A stretch of 64,000 nt of DNA from Sphingomonas sp. IC-11 (GCF_021043365.1 NZ_JAJNDU010000003.1:62001-126000); one strand, 5' to 3'; positions 1-9,290 are shown, counted from the first letter of the stretch. Translations and numbers: made by a program. Notes: a model not told the origin generated them from the letters alone.

Positions 1-1072
1 GGCCGCTGACGGTGATGTCCGCCCCCATGCGTGCGAGCTCGGGCACGTGCATGTAGCGGTTCTCGAAGATCGTCTCGGTCAGCACGCTGGCGCCGTCCGC
101 CTTGCACAGCATGGCCATGAACTGTGCCTGCATGTCGGTGGCAAACCCCGGGAATGGCGCCGTGGTCAGCGTCAGCGGCTGCAGCGGCCCCTGCGCCGTC
201 ACGCATACCGCGTTTTTCTTCAGCTCCACCAGGACGCCCGCATCGGCGAGAGCCGAGAGGGTGGCGCCCATGCTTTCCGCGTCGATCCCTGTCAGCTCCA
301 GGCTGCCGCCGGTGATTGCCGCGGCGCAGGCATAGCTGCCCGCCTCGATCCGGTCTGGCATCACGGCATAAGTGGCGCCATGCAGGCGAGCGACGCCTTC
401 GATCTCCAGCGTTTCGGTGCCAATGCCATCGATCTGTGCGCCCATCGCCACAAGGCAGCGGCACAGGTCGACGATCTCGGGCTCACGCGCCGCATTCTCG
501 ATCCGCGACGATCCCTTGGCGGTAACCGCCGCCATCACGACATTTTCGGTGGCGCCCACCGATACGACCGGGAAGCGATAGCGTCCGCCGGCTAGCCGCC
601 CGCCCGGCGCCCGCGCGGTGACATAGCCAGCGCTCATCTCCAGCTCCGCCCCGATCGCCTCCAGCGCCTTCAGGTGCAGATCGATCGGGCGATTGCCGAT
701 CGCGCACCCGCCAGGGAGCGACACCCGCGCTTCGCCGGCACGCGCCAGGATCGGCCCGAGCACCAGGATGGAGGCGCGCATCTTTCGCACGATGTCATAG
801 GGGGCTTCGGTGGAGGTGAGCTGACCCGTGCGGATCGTCATCACCCGGCCGAATTCCTCCGGCCGAGTGCCTTCGATCGCCGTCGACGCGCCAAGCTGGT
901 TCAGCAAATGGCCAAAGCCATCCACGTCCGCCAGCCGCGGCAGGTTGCGCAGCGTCAGCGGCTCGTCGGTCAGCAACGCGCAAGGCATCAGGGTCAGCGC
1001 AGCGTTCTTGGCGCCGGAGATCGGCAGCTTACCCGACAGCCGGTTGCCACCACGAATAAGGATACGGTCCAT
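1..1072 (-). CDS. murA: UDP-N-acetylglucosamine 1-carboxyvinyltransferase, 3' end cut by window edge
   Basis: First committed step of peptidoglycan synthesis in the cytoplasm: transfer of enolpyruvate from PEP to UDP-GlcNAc. Reading the minus strand from the ATG at 1072 gives [20 protein letters not shown], continuing into [15 protein letters not shown], the typical MurA N-terminus, with the frame open to base 1 (about 357 codons of a usual 420-430). The later segments [19 protein letters not shown] and [14 protein letters not shown] also fit the inside-out alpha/beta barrel of this family. The last 60-70 residues lie outside the window. The gene is divergent from the Crp/Fnr gene, with 128 bp between the starts. 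Identity is secure; only the C-terminus is unseen. Confidence 0.95.
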   Translation of the reverse strand, partial: MDRILIRGGNRLSGKLPISGAKNAALTLMPCALLTDEPLTLRNLPRLADVDGFGHLLNQLGASTAIEGTRPEEFGRVMTIRTGQLTSTEAPYDIVRKMRASILVLGPILARAGEARVSLPGGCAIGNRPIDLHLKALEAIGAELEMSAGYVTARAPGGRLAGGRYRFPVVSVGATENVVMAAVTAKGSSRIENAAREPEIVDLCRCLVAMGAQIDGIGTETLEIEGVARLHGATYAVMPDRIEAGSYACAAAITGGSLELTGIDAESMGATLSALADAGVLVELKKNAVCVTAQGPLQPLTLTTAPFPGFATDMQAQFMAMLCKADGASVLTETIFENRYMHVPELARMGADITVSG

Positions 1073-1200
1073 TCTCGCGCATCTATCGAACCGCCGTGGC
1101 GTCGCCAAGCGACTGAGGCGTAACGATGTTGATCGACTTTAATGCGCCCCGGTCCCACCGGCGACTAGCGGTAGCCGCTTGATCCGAGGGGCAATCACGC

Positions 1201-1935
1201 GTGACAGTTAGCCGTTTTGCCGAGCGTCTCGGCGAGTTCGTCCCGTTGTGCGGTAAGGAGCGGGCCGCACTTCTGCAGTTGGAGGAACGCCAGCGCATCC
1301 TGCGCCGTGGGGCGACCTTTGTGCGCGAACATGATCCGTCAACAGAATTGTTCATTCTGAAGAGCGGCATGATGATGAGCTTCGTCATCCTTGATGACGG
1401 CAGCCGCCAGATCCTGCGCTTCATGTTTCCGGGCGACATGGTTGCCCTTCCCGCGCTCGTCTATTCCAACGCGCCCGAAACGGTGGCCGCACTTTCCGAC
1501 AGTGTGGTCTGCCCGTTTGATCGCGTCATGCTGGCGCGAATCGCGGCGGACCAACCCCGCCTTTTCCTGGCCATCGTTGCGCTGGACCAGGCGGAGCGGG
1601 TCATGCTCACCGATCGGTTGGCTGGGCTTGGCCGCACGTCGGCAAAGGCGCGGGTGGCGTCCGTGTTGCTCCACGTGCGCAATCGGATGCGCCGACTTGA
1701 TCTGACGCGCGGCAACAGCTTCGTTCCCGGCCTGACACAGGAGGAGATCGGCGACGCCACCGGGCTGACCGCCGTTCACGTCAACCGAATGCTTCGACAG
1801 CTCGAGGACGAACGGCTGATCGCTCGCGATTCCGGGCGATACACTTTGCTGGACGAGGAAAAGCTGACTCGGGAGGCGAATTACGTCGATCGCCTCACCG
1901 CGCTGGATCTGTCCTGGCTGCCGGCTCCCGCCTGA
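1201..1935 (+). CDS. Crp/Fnr-family transcriptional regulator
   Basis: A 244-aa protein with a cyclic-nucleotide-binding-type beta-roll at about residues 15-130 (LFILKSGMMMSFVILDDGSR, then LRFMFPGDMVALPAL), a dimerisation helix at about 130-160, and a C-terminal winged helix-turn-helix at about 175-225 (LTQEEIGDATGLTAVHVNRM). The start is a GTG at 1201; no in-frame ATG occurs before the conserved region. I see no N-terminal cysteine cluster of the FNR type, so it is not an obvious oxygen sensor, and the effector is unknown. It faces away from murA and is convergent with dprA, which ends directly after it. DNA target and signal cannot be read from the sequence. Confidence 0.88.
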   Translation: MTVSRFAERLGEFVPLCGKERAALLQLEERQRILRRGATFVREHDPSTELFILKSGMMMSFVILDDGSRQILRFMFPGDMVALPALVYSNAPETVAALSDSVVCPFDRVMLARIAADQPRLFLAIVALDQAERVMLTDRLAGLGRTSAKARVASVLLHVRNRMRRLDLTRGNSFVPGLTQEEIGDATGLTAVHVNRMLRQLEDERLIARDSGRYTLLDEEKLTREANYVDRLTALDLSWLPAPA

Positions 1936-3030
1936 TCAGCCGAACAGGCTGACTCGGCCCCCCGCGTGGCGCTCCAGTCGCCCGGCAAGCTCCAGTTCGA
2001 GCAGCACCATCTGCACCACCGCCGGCGCGATGGCGGATTGGCGGATCACTTCGTCCACCGCGACCGGCACAGGGCCCAGCAGCGCGGTCACTACGCGCCT
2101 CGCGGCGTCGTCCGCGTCGGCCGGCGGCTGTGGTTCATAGCGGACCACCGGCGCGTGAACGGCGCGCGGATCGATCGGGCGGACCTGCTCCATCACGTCT
2201 GCGGCGCTCTGGATCAGCGTGGCACCCTCACGGATCAGCAGATTGCATCCTTGCGCGCGCGGGTCGAGCGGGCTCCCCGGCACCGCCATCACTTCGCGGC
2301 CCGCTTCATTCGCAAGCCGCGCCGTGATCAGCGATCCCGATTTCGGTGCCGCCTCCACCACGACCGTGCCTTGCGCCAGGCCAGCGATGATCCGGTTGCG
2401 ATAGGGAAAATGGCGGGCCCGCGGCTCCGTGCCCGGCGGCATTTCGGCAATTAGCAGCGCGTCTTGTGCGATCCGCTCCTGCAGGTCGGCATTTTCCGGC
2501 GGATAGGCCACATCGATTCCGCCGGCGATCACCGCAACCGTCGCCGCGCCCGCGCCCATGTGCGCCGCCGTGTCGATTCCGCGCGCCAGGCCGGAGATGA
2601 CGGTTGCACCCTCCGCGGCCAGATCGTGCGCCAGCCCCCGCGCGAAGCGGCACGCTGCGGCCGAGGCATTGCGCGCGCCGACGATCGCAACCGACGGGCG
2701 AGTGGGGGGCGGCAAGGTGCCTCGCACCGTCAGCACGGCCGGCGCATCGTCCAGTTCGGCGAGCAGTGCGGGGTAGGCCGGATCGTCCAAAAACAGATGC
2801 CGTGCGCCAAGCCGCGCCACCGCTTCGACCTCGCGCGCCACCATTTTCGCATCCGCCGGCGTCGCGGCGCGCCCGCCACCACGCTTCGCAAGGTCTGGAA
2901 GCGCGTCCAGCGCCGCACGGGCACTGCCGAAGCGGCGAAGTAACTGGCGATAGGTAACCGGGCCAACCCCGGTGGTGCGGATCAGGCGGAGCCGGTCGAA
3001 CGCGTCGGCCGGCGGATCCGCATCAGCCAC
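1936..3030 (-). CDS. dprA: DNA-processing protein DprA
   Basis: A 364-aa cytoplasmic protein that in transformable bacteria binds incoming single-stranded DNA and loads RecA. The Rossmann-fold core is at about residues 110-290, with the signatures SVAIVGARNASAAACRFARG, GLARGIDTAAHMGA and FPYRNRIIAGLA. The C-terminal 60 residues look like the winged-helix domain (VDEVIRQSAIAPAVVQMVLL), and an N-terminal helical region precedes the core. Translation starts at a GTG that overlaps the end of plsY by 8 bp, so the two are probably co-transcribed and translationally coupled, a common alphaproteobacterial arrangement. Confidence 0.93.
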   Translation of the reverse strand: MADADPPADAFDRLRLIRTTGVGPVTYRQLLRRFGSARAALDALPDLAKRGGGRAATPADAKMVAREVEAVARLGARHLFLDDPAYPALLAELDDAPAVLTVRGTLPPPTRPSVAIVGARNASAAACRFARGLAHDLAAEGATVISGLARGIDTAAHMGAGAATVAVIAGGIDVAYPPENADLQERIAQDALLIAEMPPGTEPRARHFPYRNRIIAGLAQGTVVVEAAPKSGSLITARLANEAGREVMAVPGSPLDPRAQGCNLLIREGATLIQSAADVMEQVRPIDPRAVHAPVVRYEPQPPADADDAARRVVTALLGPVPVAVDEVIRQSAIAPAVVQMVLLELELAGRLERHAGGRVSLFG

Positions 3031-3649
3031 GCTTGCTGCCGATCCGCGGCTCTGCCCCGACCAGCAACCGGCTGATATTCTCGCGGTGTTTCCAGATCAC
3101 GATCAGCGCCAGAGCGAGCAGCAGGGGCACCAGGTCGAAACGGCCAAACACCGCCGCGGCCACCGGCGCGCTCGCCGCCGCGGCCATGCCGGCGACCGAG
3201 GAAATGCGGAGCGCGCCGAGCAAGCCAAGCCATACCACCGCATAGACCAGCCCCAAGGCCGGATGCAGCGCCAGCACGATGCCCATCAGCGTCGCGACGC
3301 CCTTACCACCACGAAACGCCAGCCAGACGGGATAGCAATGGCCGATAAAGGCACCGGCAGCCGCAAGCTGTTCGTTGTCGGGCAGCAGCGCGGTGGCGAT
3401 CACAACCGCGCACCACCCCTTGGCAAGATCCAGCAGCAAGGTGGCCGCGGCCAGCCCCTTGCGCCCTGTCCGCAGCACATTGGTCGCACCGATGTTGCCG
3501 GAGCCGATCTGGCGCAGGTCGCCCGCCCCCGCGGCACGCGTCAACAGCACACCGAAGGGAATGGAGCCCAGCAGATAGCCAAGCATCAGCGCCGCCAGGG
3601 GCGGCATCCAGACGATCTCCGTTTCCAGTATATTCCCTCCGTTGATCAT
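3023..3649 (-). CDS. plsY: Glycerol-3-phosphate acyltransferase PlsY
   Basis: A 208-aa inner-membrane enzyme that transfers an acyl group from acyl-phosphate to glycerol-3-phosphate, the first step of phospholipid synthesis. About five hydrophobic helices are visible, with the three conserved cytoplasmic loops of the family: GYLLGSIPFGVLL and GSGNIGATN near residues 24-55, FRGGKGVAT at about 111-119, and a C-terminal loop ending WKHRENISRL. The length is usual for PlsY. The gene lies upstream of and overlaps dprA. The 110 bp between it and murI hold both divergent promoters. Confidence 0.95.
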   Translation of the reverse strand: MINGGNILETEIVWMPPLAALMLGYLLGSIPFGVLLTRAAGAGDLRQIGSGNIGATNVLRTGRKGLAAATLLLDLAKGWCAVVIATALLPDNEQLAAAGAFIGHCYPVWLAFRGGKGVATLMGIVLALHPALGLVYAVVWLGLLGALRISSVAGMAAAASAPVAAAVFGRFDLVPLLLALALIVIWKHRENISRLLVGAEPRIGSKRG

Positions 3650-3759
3650 GACGATAGCTCAATGACCGGGCATTTTCCAATAGACAAATCAGGAACGGCG
3701 CCGTCACCCCGGAGCGCCGCAACCTTTCAAGCCGCCTCCGCTTTCCCTAAGGCGCCGGC

Positions 3760-4548
3760 ATGAGCGACCCGCGCCCGATCCTGTTCTTCGATTCCGGCGT
3801 CGGCGGCCTATCCATCGTTGCCCCGACCCGCCTTGCCGTTCCCGACGCTCGTTTCGTTTATGTCGCCGATTCCGCCGGATTTCCCTACGGGATCAAGGAT
3901 GAGGCGGAGATTGCCGGGCGCGTGCCTGCCCTGCTTGGCCGCCTTGCGGAACGCTATGCACCGCGGTTGATCGTGATCGCCTGCAACACGGCATCGACGA
4001 TCACCTTGCCGGCCGTACGCCGCGCGCTGGATATTCCGATCGTCGGCACCGTTCCCGCCATCAAACCGGCGGCAGCACACAGCCGGACTCGCACCATCGG
4101 CGTGCTCGGCACGGAGGCGACGGTCCGACAAGCCTATGTCGACGATCTCGCCGCGCGCTTTGCGTCCGATTGCAGGGTCATCCGCCATGGATCGGCAGAA
4201 CTTGTGACGCTGGCCGAGGCGAAGTTGCGCGGCGAACCTGTGTCCACCGCGGAGACGCGAAGGGCGATCGCCCCGATGCTGGCCGCGCCCGGCGCCGATT
4301 CGATGGATACGGTGGCACTCGCCTGCACCCACTTTCCCCTGCTGGCCGAAGAGCTCGCGGGGGCATTCGGCCGGCCCGTCACCTTTGTCGACGGTGGCCC
4401 GGGGATCGCCCGGCGCGTCGCCCATCTTACTCGGGATCAGTCCTTCGCCCGCACCGCTCCGGACATCGCCGTTTTCACCGGGCCGGTCGGCATTGGGCTG
4501 GATCAGGCAATGGCCAGCTACGGCTTCGACAGCTGCATTCAGCTGTAG
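3760..4548 (+). CDS. murI: Glutamate racemase
   Basis: A 262-aa cytoplasmic enzyme that converts L- to D-glutamate for peptidoglycan. The two catalytic cysteines are visible in their standard motifs, IACNTAST at about residues 73-80 and ACTHFPLL at about 188-195, and the N-terminus has the substrate-binding FDSGVGGLS. Length and order fit the Asp/Glu racemase family, with two similar alpha/beta domains. It is followed after 98 bp by hemA on the same strand. Nothing unusual is seen. Confidence 0.95.
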   Translation: MSDPRPILFFDSGVGGLSIVAPTRLAVPDARFVYVADSAGFPYGIKDEAEIAGRVPALLGRLAERYAPRLIVIACNTASTITLPAVRRALDIPIVGTVPAIKPAAAHSRTRTIGVLGTEATVRQAYVDDLAARFASDCRVIRHGSAELVTLAEAKLRGEPVSTAETRRAIAPMLAAPGADSMDTVALACTHFPLLAEELAGAFGRPVTFVDGGPGIARRVAHLTRDQSFARTAPDIAVFTGPVGIGLDQAMASYGFDSCIQL

Positions 4549-4646
4549 CGCCGGTGCATCGCTCGACGAAAGAGCGACAGGAACGATCACTCAAAACGCC
4601 TGAATCCGCTGGCATTACCACTGACACAAGGGTAAGCGGCGGGGCC

Positions 4647-5891
4647 ATGTCCATCGACGCTCTTTCGGCCAAGCCGGTCGATTACACCCGCGCCTTTTCA
4701 CAGGCGATCGACCGTCTCCATGCCGAAGGCCGTTACCGCGTCTTCATCGATATCCTGCGCAACAAGGGTCATTATCCCAGCGCGCGCTGCTTCGCCGGCC
4801 ACAATGGCCCGAAGCCGATCACCGTCTGGTGCTCGAACGATTATCTCGCAATGGGCCAGCACCCCAAGGTGATCGCGGCGATGGAAGAGGCGCTGCATGA
4901 TGTCGGCGCCGGCTCCGGCGGTACGCGCAACATCGGCGGCAACACGCATTACCATGTCGATCTGGAGGCCGAGCTTGCCGACCTCCACGGCAAGGAAGGC
5001 GCGCTGCTGTTCACCTCCGGCTATGTCTCGAACGAGGCGACGCTGGCGACGCTGGCCAAGGTGCTGCCGGGCTGCATCATCTATTCGGACGAGCTGAACC
5101 ACGCCTCGATGATCGCCGGAATCCGCAATGCCGGCTGCGAGAAGCGCGTGTTCCGTCACAATGACCTGGCGCATCTCGAGGAACTGCTCGCCGCCGACGA
5201 TCCCGCGACGCCCAAGCTGATCGCGTTCGAGAGCGTCTATTCGATGGAGGGCGATGTCGCCCCGATCGCCGCGATCTGCGATCTTGCCGACAAGTATAAC
5301 GCGCTGACCTATCTCGACGAAGTCCATGCCGTCGGCATGTACGGCGCGCGCGGCGGCGGCATTTCGGAGCGTGACGAGGTCGCGCACCGCCTGACCATCA
5401 TCGAAGGCACGCTGGGCAAGGCGTTCGGCGTCATGGGTGGCTATATCGCCGCCGATCGGACGATCATCGACGTCATCCGCAGCTATGCCCCGGGCTTCAT
5501 CTTCACCACCTCGCTCTCGCCCGTGCTGGTCGCCGGCGTTCTGGCGAGCGTGCGCCACCTCAAGAGCTCGTCGGTCGAGCGCGAGGGCCAGCAGGCCGCC
5601 GCTGCGCGCCTGAAGGAAATGATGACCGAAGCCGGCCTGCCGGTGATGCTGGGCGACACGCACATCGTGCCGGTGATGGTCGGCGATCCGGTGAAGGCGA
5701 AGAAGATCAGCGACGTGCTGCTCGCCGAATACGGCATCTACGTTCAGCCGATCAATTACCCGACCGTGCCGCGCGGCACCGAGCGGCTGCGCTTCACGCC
5801 CGGCCCGGCGCACAGCGAAGCGATGATGCAGGAACTGACCGACGCGTTGGTCGAAATCTGGGACCGGCTGGACCTGCGCAAGGCCGCCTGA
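4647..5891 (+). CDS. hemA: 5-aminolevulinate synthase (C4 pathway)
   Basis: A 414-aa PLP enzyme condensing glycine with succinyl-CoA to 5-aminolevulinate, the first step of heme synthesis in alphaproteobacteria. The ATG at 4647 gives [20 protein letters not shown], the usual start. The longer upstream open frame only overlaps murI. The PLP-binding lysine is in [14 protein letters not shown] (about residues 252-265), and [12 protein letters not shown] and [12 protein letters not shown] are also present. The fold-type I aminotransferase domain spans most of the protein. It stands alone, followed by a hairpin repeat at 5943-6037. The C4 route argues against a gamma- or betaproteobacterial host, most of which use glutamyl-tRNA. 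Confidence 0.96.
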   Translation: MSIDALSAKPVDYTRAFSQAIDRLHAEGRYRVFIDILRNKGHYPSARCFAGHNGPKPITVWCSNDYLAMGQHPKVIAAMEEALHDVGAGSGGTRNIGGNTHYHVDLEAELADLHGKEGALLFTSGYVSNEATLATLAKVLPGCIIYSDELNHASMIAGIRNAGCEKRVFRHNDLAHLEELLAADDPATPKLIAFESVYSMEGDVAPIAAICDLADKYNALTYLDEVHAVGMYGARGGGISERDEVAHRLTIIEGTLGKAFGVMGGYIAADRTIIDVIRSYAPGFIFTTSLSPVLVAGVLASVRHLKSSSVEREGQQAAAARLKEMMTEAGLPVMLGDTHIVPVMVGDPVKAKKISDVLLAEYGIYVQPINYPTVPRGTERLRFTPGPAHSEAMMQELTDALVEIWDRLDLRKAA

Positions 5892-5942
5892 GGCGCCATT
5901 CCGTGTGCGGGGAGCGCTTGGCGCTCCCTCCCCTGTACTCGC

Positions 5943-6037
5943 GTCATGCTGAACTCGTTTCAGGATCCACCCGTGCCGCGCACTCAGCTGCCGCGGATCA
6001 AGCCCAACCTTGGATGCTGAAACGAGTTCAGCATGAC
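5943..6037. repeat. Long imperfect hairpin repeat (REP-like palindromic element)
   Basis: Two 27-bp arms, 5943-5969 and 6011-6037, are inverted complements with a single mismatch, separated by 41 bp. Each arm contains GAACTCGTTTCA or its complement and ends in GTCATGC. Read in one frame the arms encode the pseudo-peptides HAELVS and WMLKRVQHD, which I recall from many spurious ORFs in sphingomonad and other proteobacterial genomes, so this is probably a dispersed repeat. It sits between hemA and the next gene and could act as a transcription terminator or mRNA-stabilising hairpin for hemA. I found no second copy in this window. Confidence 0.8.
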
Positions 6038-6131
6038 GGAAGGGAGGACGCCGGGCGTCATTCCGCTTCGACAAGCCGTGCTCTATCCGGCTAGAGCGCT
6101 CCCCTCGTGAGTTCGAAGAGGGAAGACAATC

Positions 6132-7001
6132 ATGCAGGCAGTCGGCGTCATTGGCGCAGGGCAGATGGGTGCAGGGATCGCGCAGGTTTCCGCCCAGGCC
6201 GGCTATCGCGTCCTTCTGACCGACGTCGACAAGGCGCGCGCCGAGGCGGGCAAAGCCGGCATCGCCCGGCAGCTCGACCGTGCGGTGGAAAAGGGCAAGC
6301 TGGAGCCGCAGGCGCGCGAGCAGGCGCTGGCTCGGATCGAGCCGATCGAGGGCGTCCAGGGCATGTCGTCGTGCGGCTTGGTCATCGAGGCAGCGACCGA
6401 GCGTGAGGAAGTGAAGCGGGCGATCTTTGCACAGGTCGGCACCGTGCTCGGCCATCAGGCGATCCTCGCCTCCAACACCTCGTCGATCCCGATCACGCGG
6501 CTGGCGCAGGCGTCGCCCGATCCCGCCCGCTTCATCGGCGTGCATTTCTTCAATCCGGTGCCGGTGATGGGCCTGATCGAGGTGATCCGCGGCCTCGCCA
6601 CATCGGCGGAGACGGTGAAGACGGTTGAGATCTACGCCACCGCGCTCGGCAAGGCGGTCGTCCATGCCAATGACGCACCGGGCTTCATCGTCAATCGCAT
6701 CTTGATGCCGATGCTGAACGAGGCGTGCTTCGCACTGGGTGAAGGCGTCGCCACCATTCGCGACATCGATCTTGCCTGCCAGCTCGGCCTCAACCACCCG
6801 ATGGGTCCGCTGACGCTCGCCGACTTCATCGGGCTCGACACCTGCCTCGAGATCACCCGCGTGCTGTTCGAGTCGACGGGGGACCCCAAGTTCCGCCCCG
6901 CACCGCTGCTGGTGAAATATGTCGAGGCCGGCTGGTACGGGAAGAAGGCCAAGCGCGGCTTCTACGATTACACCGGCGACACGCCCGTCCCGACGCGATA
7001 A
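6132..7001 (+). CDS. 3-hydroxybutyryl-CoA dehydrogenase (3-hydroxyacyl-CoA dehydrogenase family)
   Basis: A 289-aa NAD-dependent enzyme oxidising (S)-3-hydroxyacyl-CoA to 3-ketoacyl-CoA, or the reverse, in fatty-acid, butyrate or PHB metabolism. The N-terminal Rossmann motif GVIGAGQMGAGIA is followed by the family segments ASNTSSIPIT, GVHFFNPVPVM (catalytic His) and DAPGFIVNRILMPMLNEA. The C-terminal helical domain ends in GWYGKKAKRGFYDY. The ATG at 6132 is preceded by a GGGAAGA ribosome-binding site. It is a stand-alone dehydrogenase without a hydratase domain. Substrate chain length cannot be judged. Confidence 0.92.
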   Translation: MQAVGVIGAGQMGAGIAQVSAQAGYRVLLTDVDKARAEAGKAGIARQLDRAVEKGKLEPQAREQALARIEPIEGVQGMSSCGLVIEAATEREEVKRAIFAQVGTVLGHQAILASNTSSIPITRLAQASPDPARFIGVHFFNPVPVMGLIEVIRGLATSAETVKTVEIYATALGKAVVHANDAPGFIVNRILMPMLNEACFALGEGVATIRDIDLACQLGLNHPMGPLTLADFIGLDTCLEITRVLFESTGDPKFRPAPLLVKYVEAGWYGKKAKRGFYDYTGDTPVPTR

Positions 7002-7183
7002 GGCTGATTTATCGGTCGCTATAGGCCGGACGCGCGAAGGTCATTCCTCTCGCGCGGTTGAATTGTTCCTGTTCCGGCCACACTTTGGCTGCATCGTTGC
7101 TGGTGCTTTTCCGGCGCGCCTTTCCTTTTGGCGCTCCTTCGGCTAAGCGCGCGCGCGCCCTCATCCGCAGAAAGACTGATTTT

Positions 7184-7429
7184 TTGGCGAAAGAAGAACT
7201 CCTCGAAATGCGCGGCCAAGTGGTCGAGCTCCTGCCCAACGCCATGTTCCGCGTCCGGCTGGAGAATGATCACGAGATCCTCGGCCACACCGCCGGCAAG
7301 ATGCGCAAGAACCGCATCCGCGTGCTGGTTGGTGACGAGGTGCTCGTTGAGCTGACCCCTTATGACCTGACCAAGGGGCGGATCACCTACCGCTTCATGC
7401 CCGGCCGCGGCGGCCCCGGCCCGCAATAA
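7184..7429 (+). CDS. infA: Translation initiation factor IF-1
   Basis: An 81-aa S1/OB-fold protein that binds the 30S A site during initiation. The family core is plain: [20 protein letters not shown], then [20 protein letters not shown] and RNRIRV-like and GRITYRF segments. I choose the TTG at 7184 (reading LAKEELL) because the IF-1 homology begins there; the frame is open further upstream but that part is not family-like. The C-terminus carries a short extension [10 protein letters not shown] beyond the usual 72 residues. It is first in a run with maf, the RNase E/G homologue and yacG. Confidence 0.93.
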   Translation: MAKEELLEMRGQVVELLPNAMFRVRLENDHEILGHTAGKMRKNRIRVLVGDEVLVELTPYDLTKGRITYRFMPGRGGPGPQ

Positions 7430-7445
7430 GGCTGGCGCCCGTTAC

Positions 7446-8036
7446 GTGGTGGGTGGGCCTTTGCCCGCCGATCTGATCCTAGGCTCCGCTTCGCCTCGTC
7501 GGCTGGCGCTGCTTGCCCAGATCGGCGTCGTTCCCGTGCGCGTGGTCGCCCCTGACGTCGATGAAACGCCGCTGAAGGCGGAACGTCCGCGTGATTATGT
7601 TCTGCGCGTTGCCGCGGCGAAGGCCGCTGCCGTTCCGCGCGCCGATGGTGAGGTTGTTCTCGCCGCCGATACAAGCATCGCCGTTGGCCCGCGGATCCTC
7701 GGCAAGCCCGCTGACGAGCGTGATCTTGTCACGATGCTCCGGTTGCTCTCCGGCCGGCGCCACCATTGCCTGTCGGCCGTGGTCGTGGTCGATGGCACCG
7801 GCAAGACGCGCACCCGGCTTTCTGACACGATTGTCGCCTTCAAGCCGCTGAGCGAGGCGGAGATCGCCAGCTATGTCGCCAGCGGCGAAGGGATGGGAAA
7901 GGCGGGCGGTTACGCGATTCAGGGCCGCGCCGAGGGGTTCGTTCGTCGCATCGACGGCTCCTACTCGGGTGTGGTCGGCTTGCCTCTGTTCGAAACCCGT
8001 GCGCTGCTGGTGACGGCGGGCGTCATCCTTGGCTGA
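7446..8036 (+). CDS. maf: Maf family nucleotide pyrophosphatase
   Basis: A 196-aa protein that hydrolyses non-canonical or canonical nucleoside triphosphates (dTTP/UTP or m7GTP type) and was first named for septum inhibition when overexpressed. LILGSASPRRLALL at residues 9-22 is the diagnostic start, with VLAADTSIAVG and KAGGYAIQGRAEGFV further on. The start is a GTG 16 bp after infA. The 3' end overlaps the next gene by 8 bp, so the downstream TTG-initiated gene is probably translationally coupled. Confidence 0.93.
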   Translation: MVGGPLPADLILGSASPRRLALLAQIGVVPVRVVAPDVDETPLKAERPRDYVLRVAAAKAAAVPRADGEVVLAADTSIAVGPRILGKPADERDLVTMLRLLSGRRHHCLSAVVVVDGTGKTRTRLSDTIVAFKPLSEAEIASYVASGEGMGKAGGYAIQGRAEGFVRRIDGSYSGVVGLPLFETRALLVTAGVILG

Positions 8037-8955
8037 GTGGCTCTTCGAAGCCGGTATTGGCGAGCAGCGCGCCGCCCTGATCGACGATGATGGCCGGATC
8101 GTACGCGCACGGATCGCGGCGGACGGCGCCGGCCCGATGCCCGGCCTCATTGCCCCCGCGCGGCTGATCGAGCGCAGCCTTGCCCGGCTCGACAGTGGTG
8201 AGGAGGTCGCCCTTTCCCGTCCGCCCGCTGGCGTTACTCTTGGCGCTGCCATCCGGGTTGAAATCACCCGCGCCGCCATTCCGGAGCCCGGCCGCCCGAA
8301 GCTGCCGCGTGGCCGGAGCACCGATGTTTCCGCCCGCCCCGCGCCTACGCTGCGCGAACGCCTGACCGACGCTCCCGTACGGGAGCTGCGCCCCCACGAA
8401 CCGGACGCGCTGGAGGCCGCTGGCTGGTCGGAGGTGCTGGAGGAGGCGCTGACCGGCGACATCTCCTTTCCCGGCGGAATGCTTCGCTTCTGGCCGACCC
8501 CGGCCATGGCCCTGTTCGACGTCGATGGCGACCCGCCACTCGATTCGCTTGCCGTACGCGCTGCCGGCGCGGTCGCCGCCGCGATCGAGCGCCTCGACAT
8601 CGGCGGTTCGATCGGCATCGACTTTCCCACGCTCGCCGGGCGCGACGCACGGCATGCGGTCGCCGCGGCGCTCGATTCGCGGCTTCCCCAGCCCTTCGAG
8701 CGAACTGCCGTGAACGGCTTTGGCTTCCTGCAGATCGTGCGTGGCCGATTTCACCCGTCCGTGGCCGAAATACTCCGCGCGGACCCCATCGGTGCTGCAG
8801 CCCGGGCCGCGTTGCGCCAGATCGAACGCACGCCCGCCTCATCATCTAACCGCTTCCGCCTGCCCGCCGCCGTTCGCGATCGCATCACCGGCCGGCCAGA
8901 TTGGATCGCCGCGCTCGTGCAACGCACCGGCCGCACTCCCATATTCGACGAATGA
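8029..8955 (+). CDS. RNase E/G-family ribonuclease, short form
   Basis: A 308-aa protein that resembles the RNase E/G catalytic region but is much shorter than RNase G (about 490 aa) or RNase E. The parts I recognise are the start WLFEAGIGEQRAALID, the central DISFPGGMLRFWPTPAM and GSIGIDFPTLAGRDARHAVA, and the late NGFGFLQIVRGR. I see no clear Zn-link CPxC motif. It begins at a TTG overlapping maf by 8 bp and ends in an ATGA overlap with yacG. The position between maf and yacG is conserved in many alphaproteobacteria. Whether it is an active nuclease is unproven. Confidence 0.75.
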   Translation: MAEWLFEAGIGEQRAALIDDDGRIVRARIAADGAGPMPGLIAPARLIERSLARLDSGEEVALSRPPAGVTLGAAIRVEITRAAIPEPGRPKLPRGRSTDVSARPAPTLRERLTDAPVRELRPHEPDALEAAGWSEVLEEALTGDISFPGGMLRFWPTPAMALFDVDGDPPLDSLAVRAAGAVAAAIERLDIGGSIGIDFPTLAGRDARHAVAAALDSRLPQPFERTAVNGFGFLQIVRGRFHPSVAEILRADPIGAAARAALRQIERTPASSSNRFRLPAAVRDRITGRPDWIAALVQRTGRTPIFDE

Positions 8956-9122
8956 CCGACACCTGCCCCCTTTGCGCGCATCCCAGCGATCCCGCGAACG
9001 CCCCCTTCTGCTCGCGTCGCTGCAAGGATCGCGACCTGCTACAATGGCTCGGCGAAGGATATCGCACTCCGGGCGCACAGATCCATCCGGATGGGCTGGA
9101 CAGCGGCCGTTCAGCCGATTAG
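8952..9122 (+). CDS. yacG: DNA gyrase inhibitor YacG (zinc-binding protein)
   Basis: A 56-aa protein starting at the ATG at 8952, which overlaps the stop of the upstream gene (ATGA). Four cysteines form a zinc-binding site: CPLC at residues 5-8 and CSRRC at 20-24. This is followed by the family segment KDRDLLQWLGEGYRTPG. In E. coli the protein binds GyrB and inhibits its activity. The open frame extends 17 codons upstream but these lie inside the RNase gene and are not family-like. It ends 30 bp before tRNA-Phe. Confidence 0.9.
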   Translation: MTDTCPLCAHPSDPANAPFCSRRCKDRDLLQWLGEGYRTPGAQIHPDGLDSGRSAD

Positions 9123-9152
9123 GGGGACCGCTCCCCGACGTTCTGTCGGTGT

Positions 9153-9228
9153 GCCCAGGTAGCTCAGTTGGTAGAGCATGCGACTGAAAATCGCAGTGTC
9201 GGCGGTTCGATCCCGTCCCTGGGCACCA
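9153..9228 (+). tRNA. tRNA-Phe (GAA)
   Basis: A 76-nt tRNA with the CCA end encoded. The acceptor stem GCCCAGG pairs with CCTGGGC, the D-arm has AGCTCAGTTGGTAGAGC, and the anticodon GAA is at 9186-9188 in the loop CTGAAAA. The T-arm is GTTCGATCC. Its 3' portion from 9183 is duplicated at 28266, so this gene is the integration site of the island that follows. The island restores the tRNA 3' end, so the gene remains intact. Confidence 0.97.
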
Positions 9229-9230
9229 CA
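9183..9230 (+). repeat. attL: 48-bp direct repeat (island left end)
   Basis: The 48 bases from the anticodon stem of tRNA-Phe through CCA plus CA are identical to 28266-28313. The preceding base (g here, a there) and following base (a here, t there) differ, which fixes the limits of identity. The crossover presumably lies in the anticodon or T-loop part, as for other tRNA-targeting tyrosine integrases; the exact point cannot be read. Confidence 0.95.
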
Positions 9231-9290
9231 ATTTATCAGTAGAAACAGCGACATACCTAAGCTCTCGCTCTGCGAGTGAGCTGAAGCTAC

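Noticed and set aside
4170..4646. Long N-terminal extension of the hemA frame
   Set aside because: It overlaps murI in another frame and has no family similarity; 5-aminolevulinate synthase homology begins at 4647.
5943..6037. CRISPR repeat
   Set aside because: There are only two inverted arms and no regular spacer array; no CRISPR array or cas gene was seen anywhere in the window.
4698..6797. 699-codon minus-strand open frame
   Set aside because: It is antisense to hemA and the dehydrogenase gene and translates the hairpin repeat; its composition (His, Arg, Asp rich) is typical of an antisense frame in GC-rich coding DNA.
7479..8630. 383-codon minus-strand open frame
   Set aside because: Antisense to maf and the RNase E/G homologue, both clearly coding on the plus strand; the sequence is low-complexity Ser/Arg/Ala.
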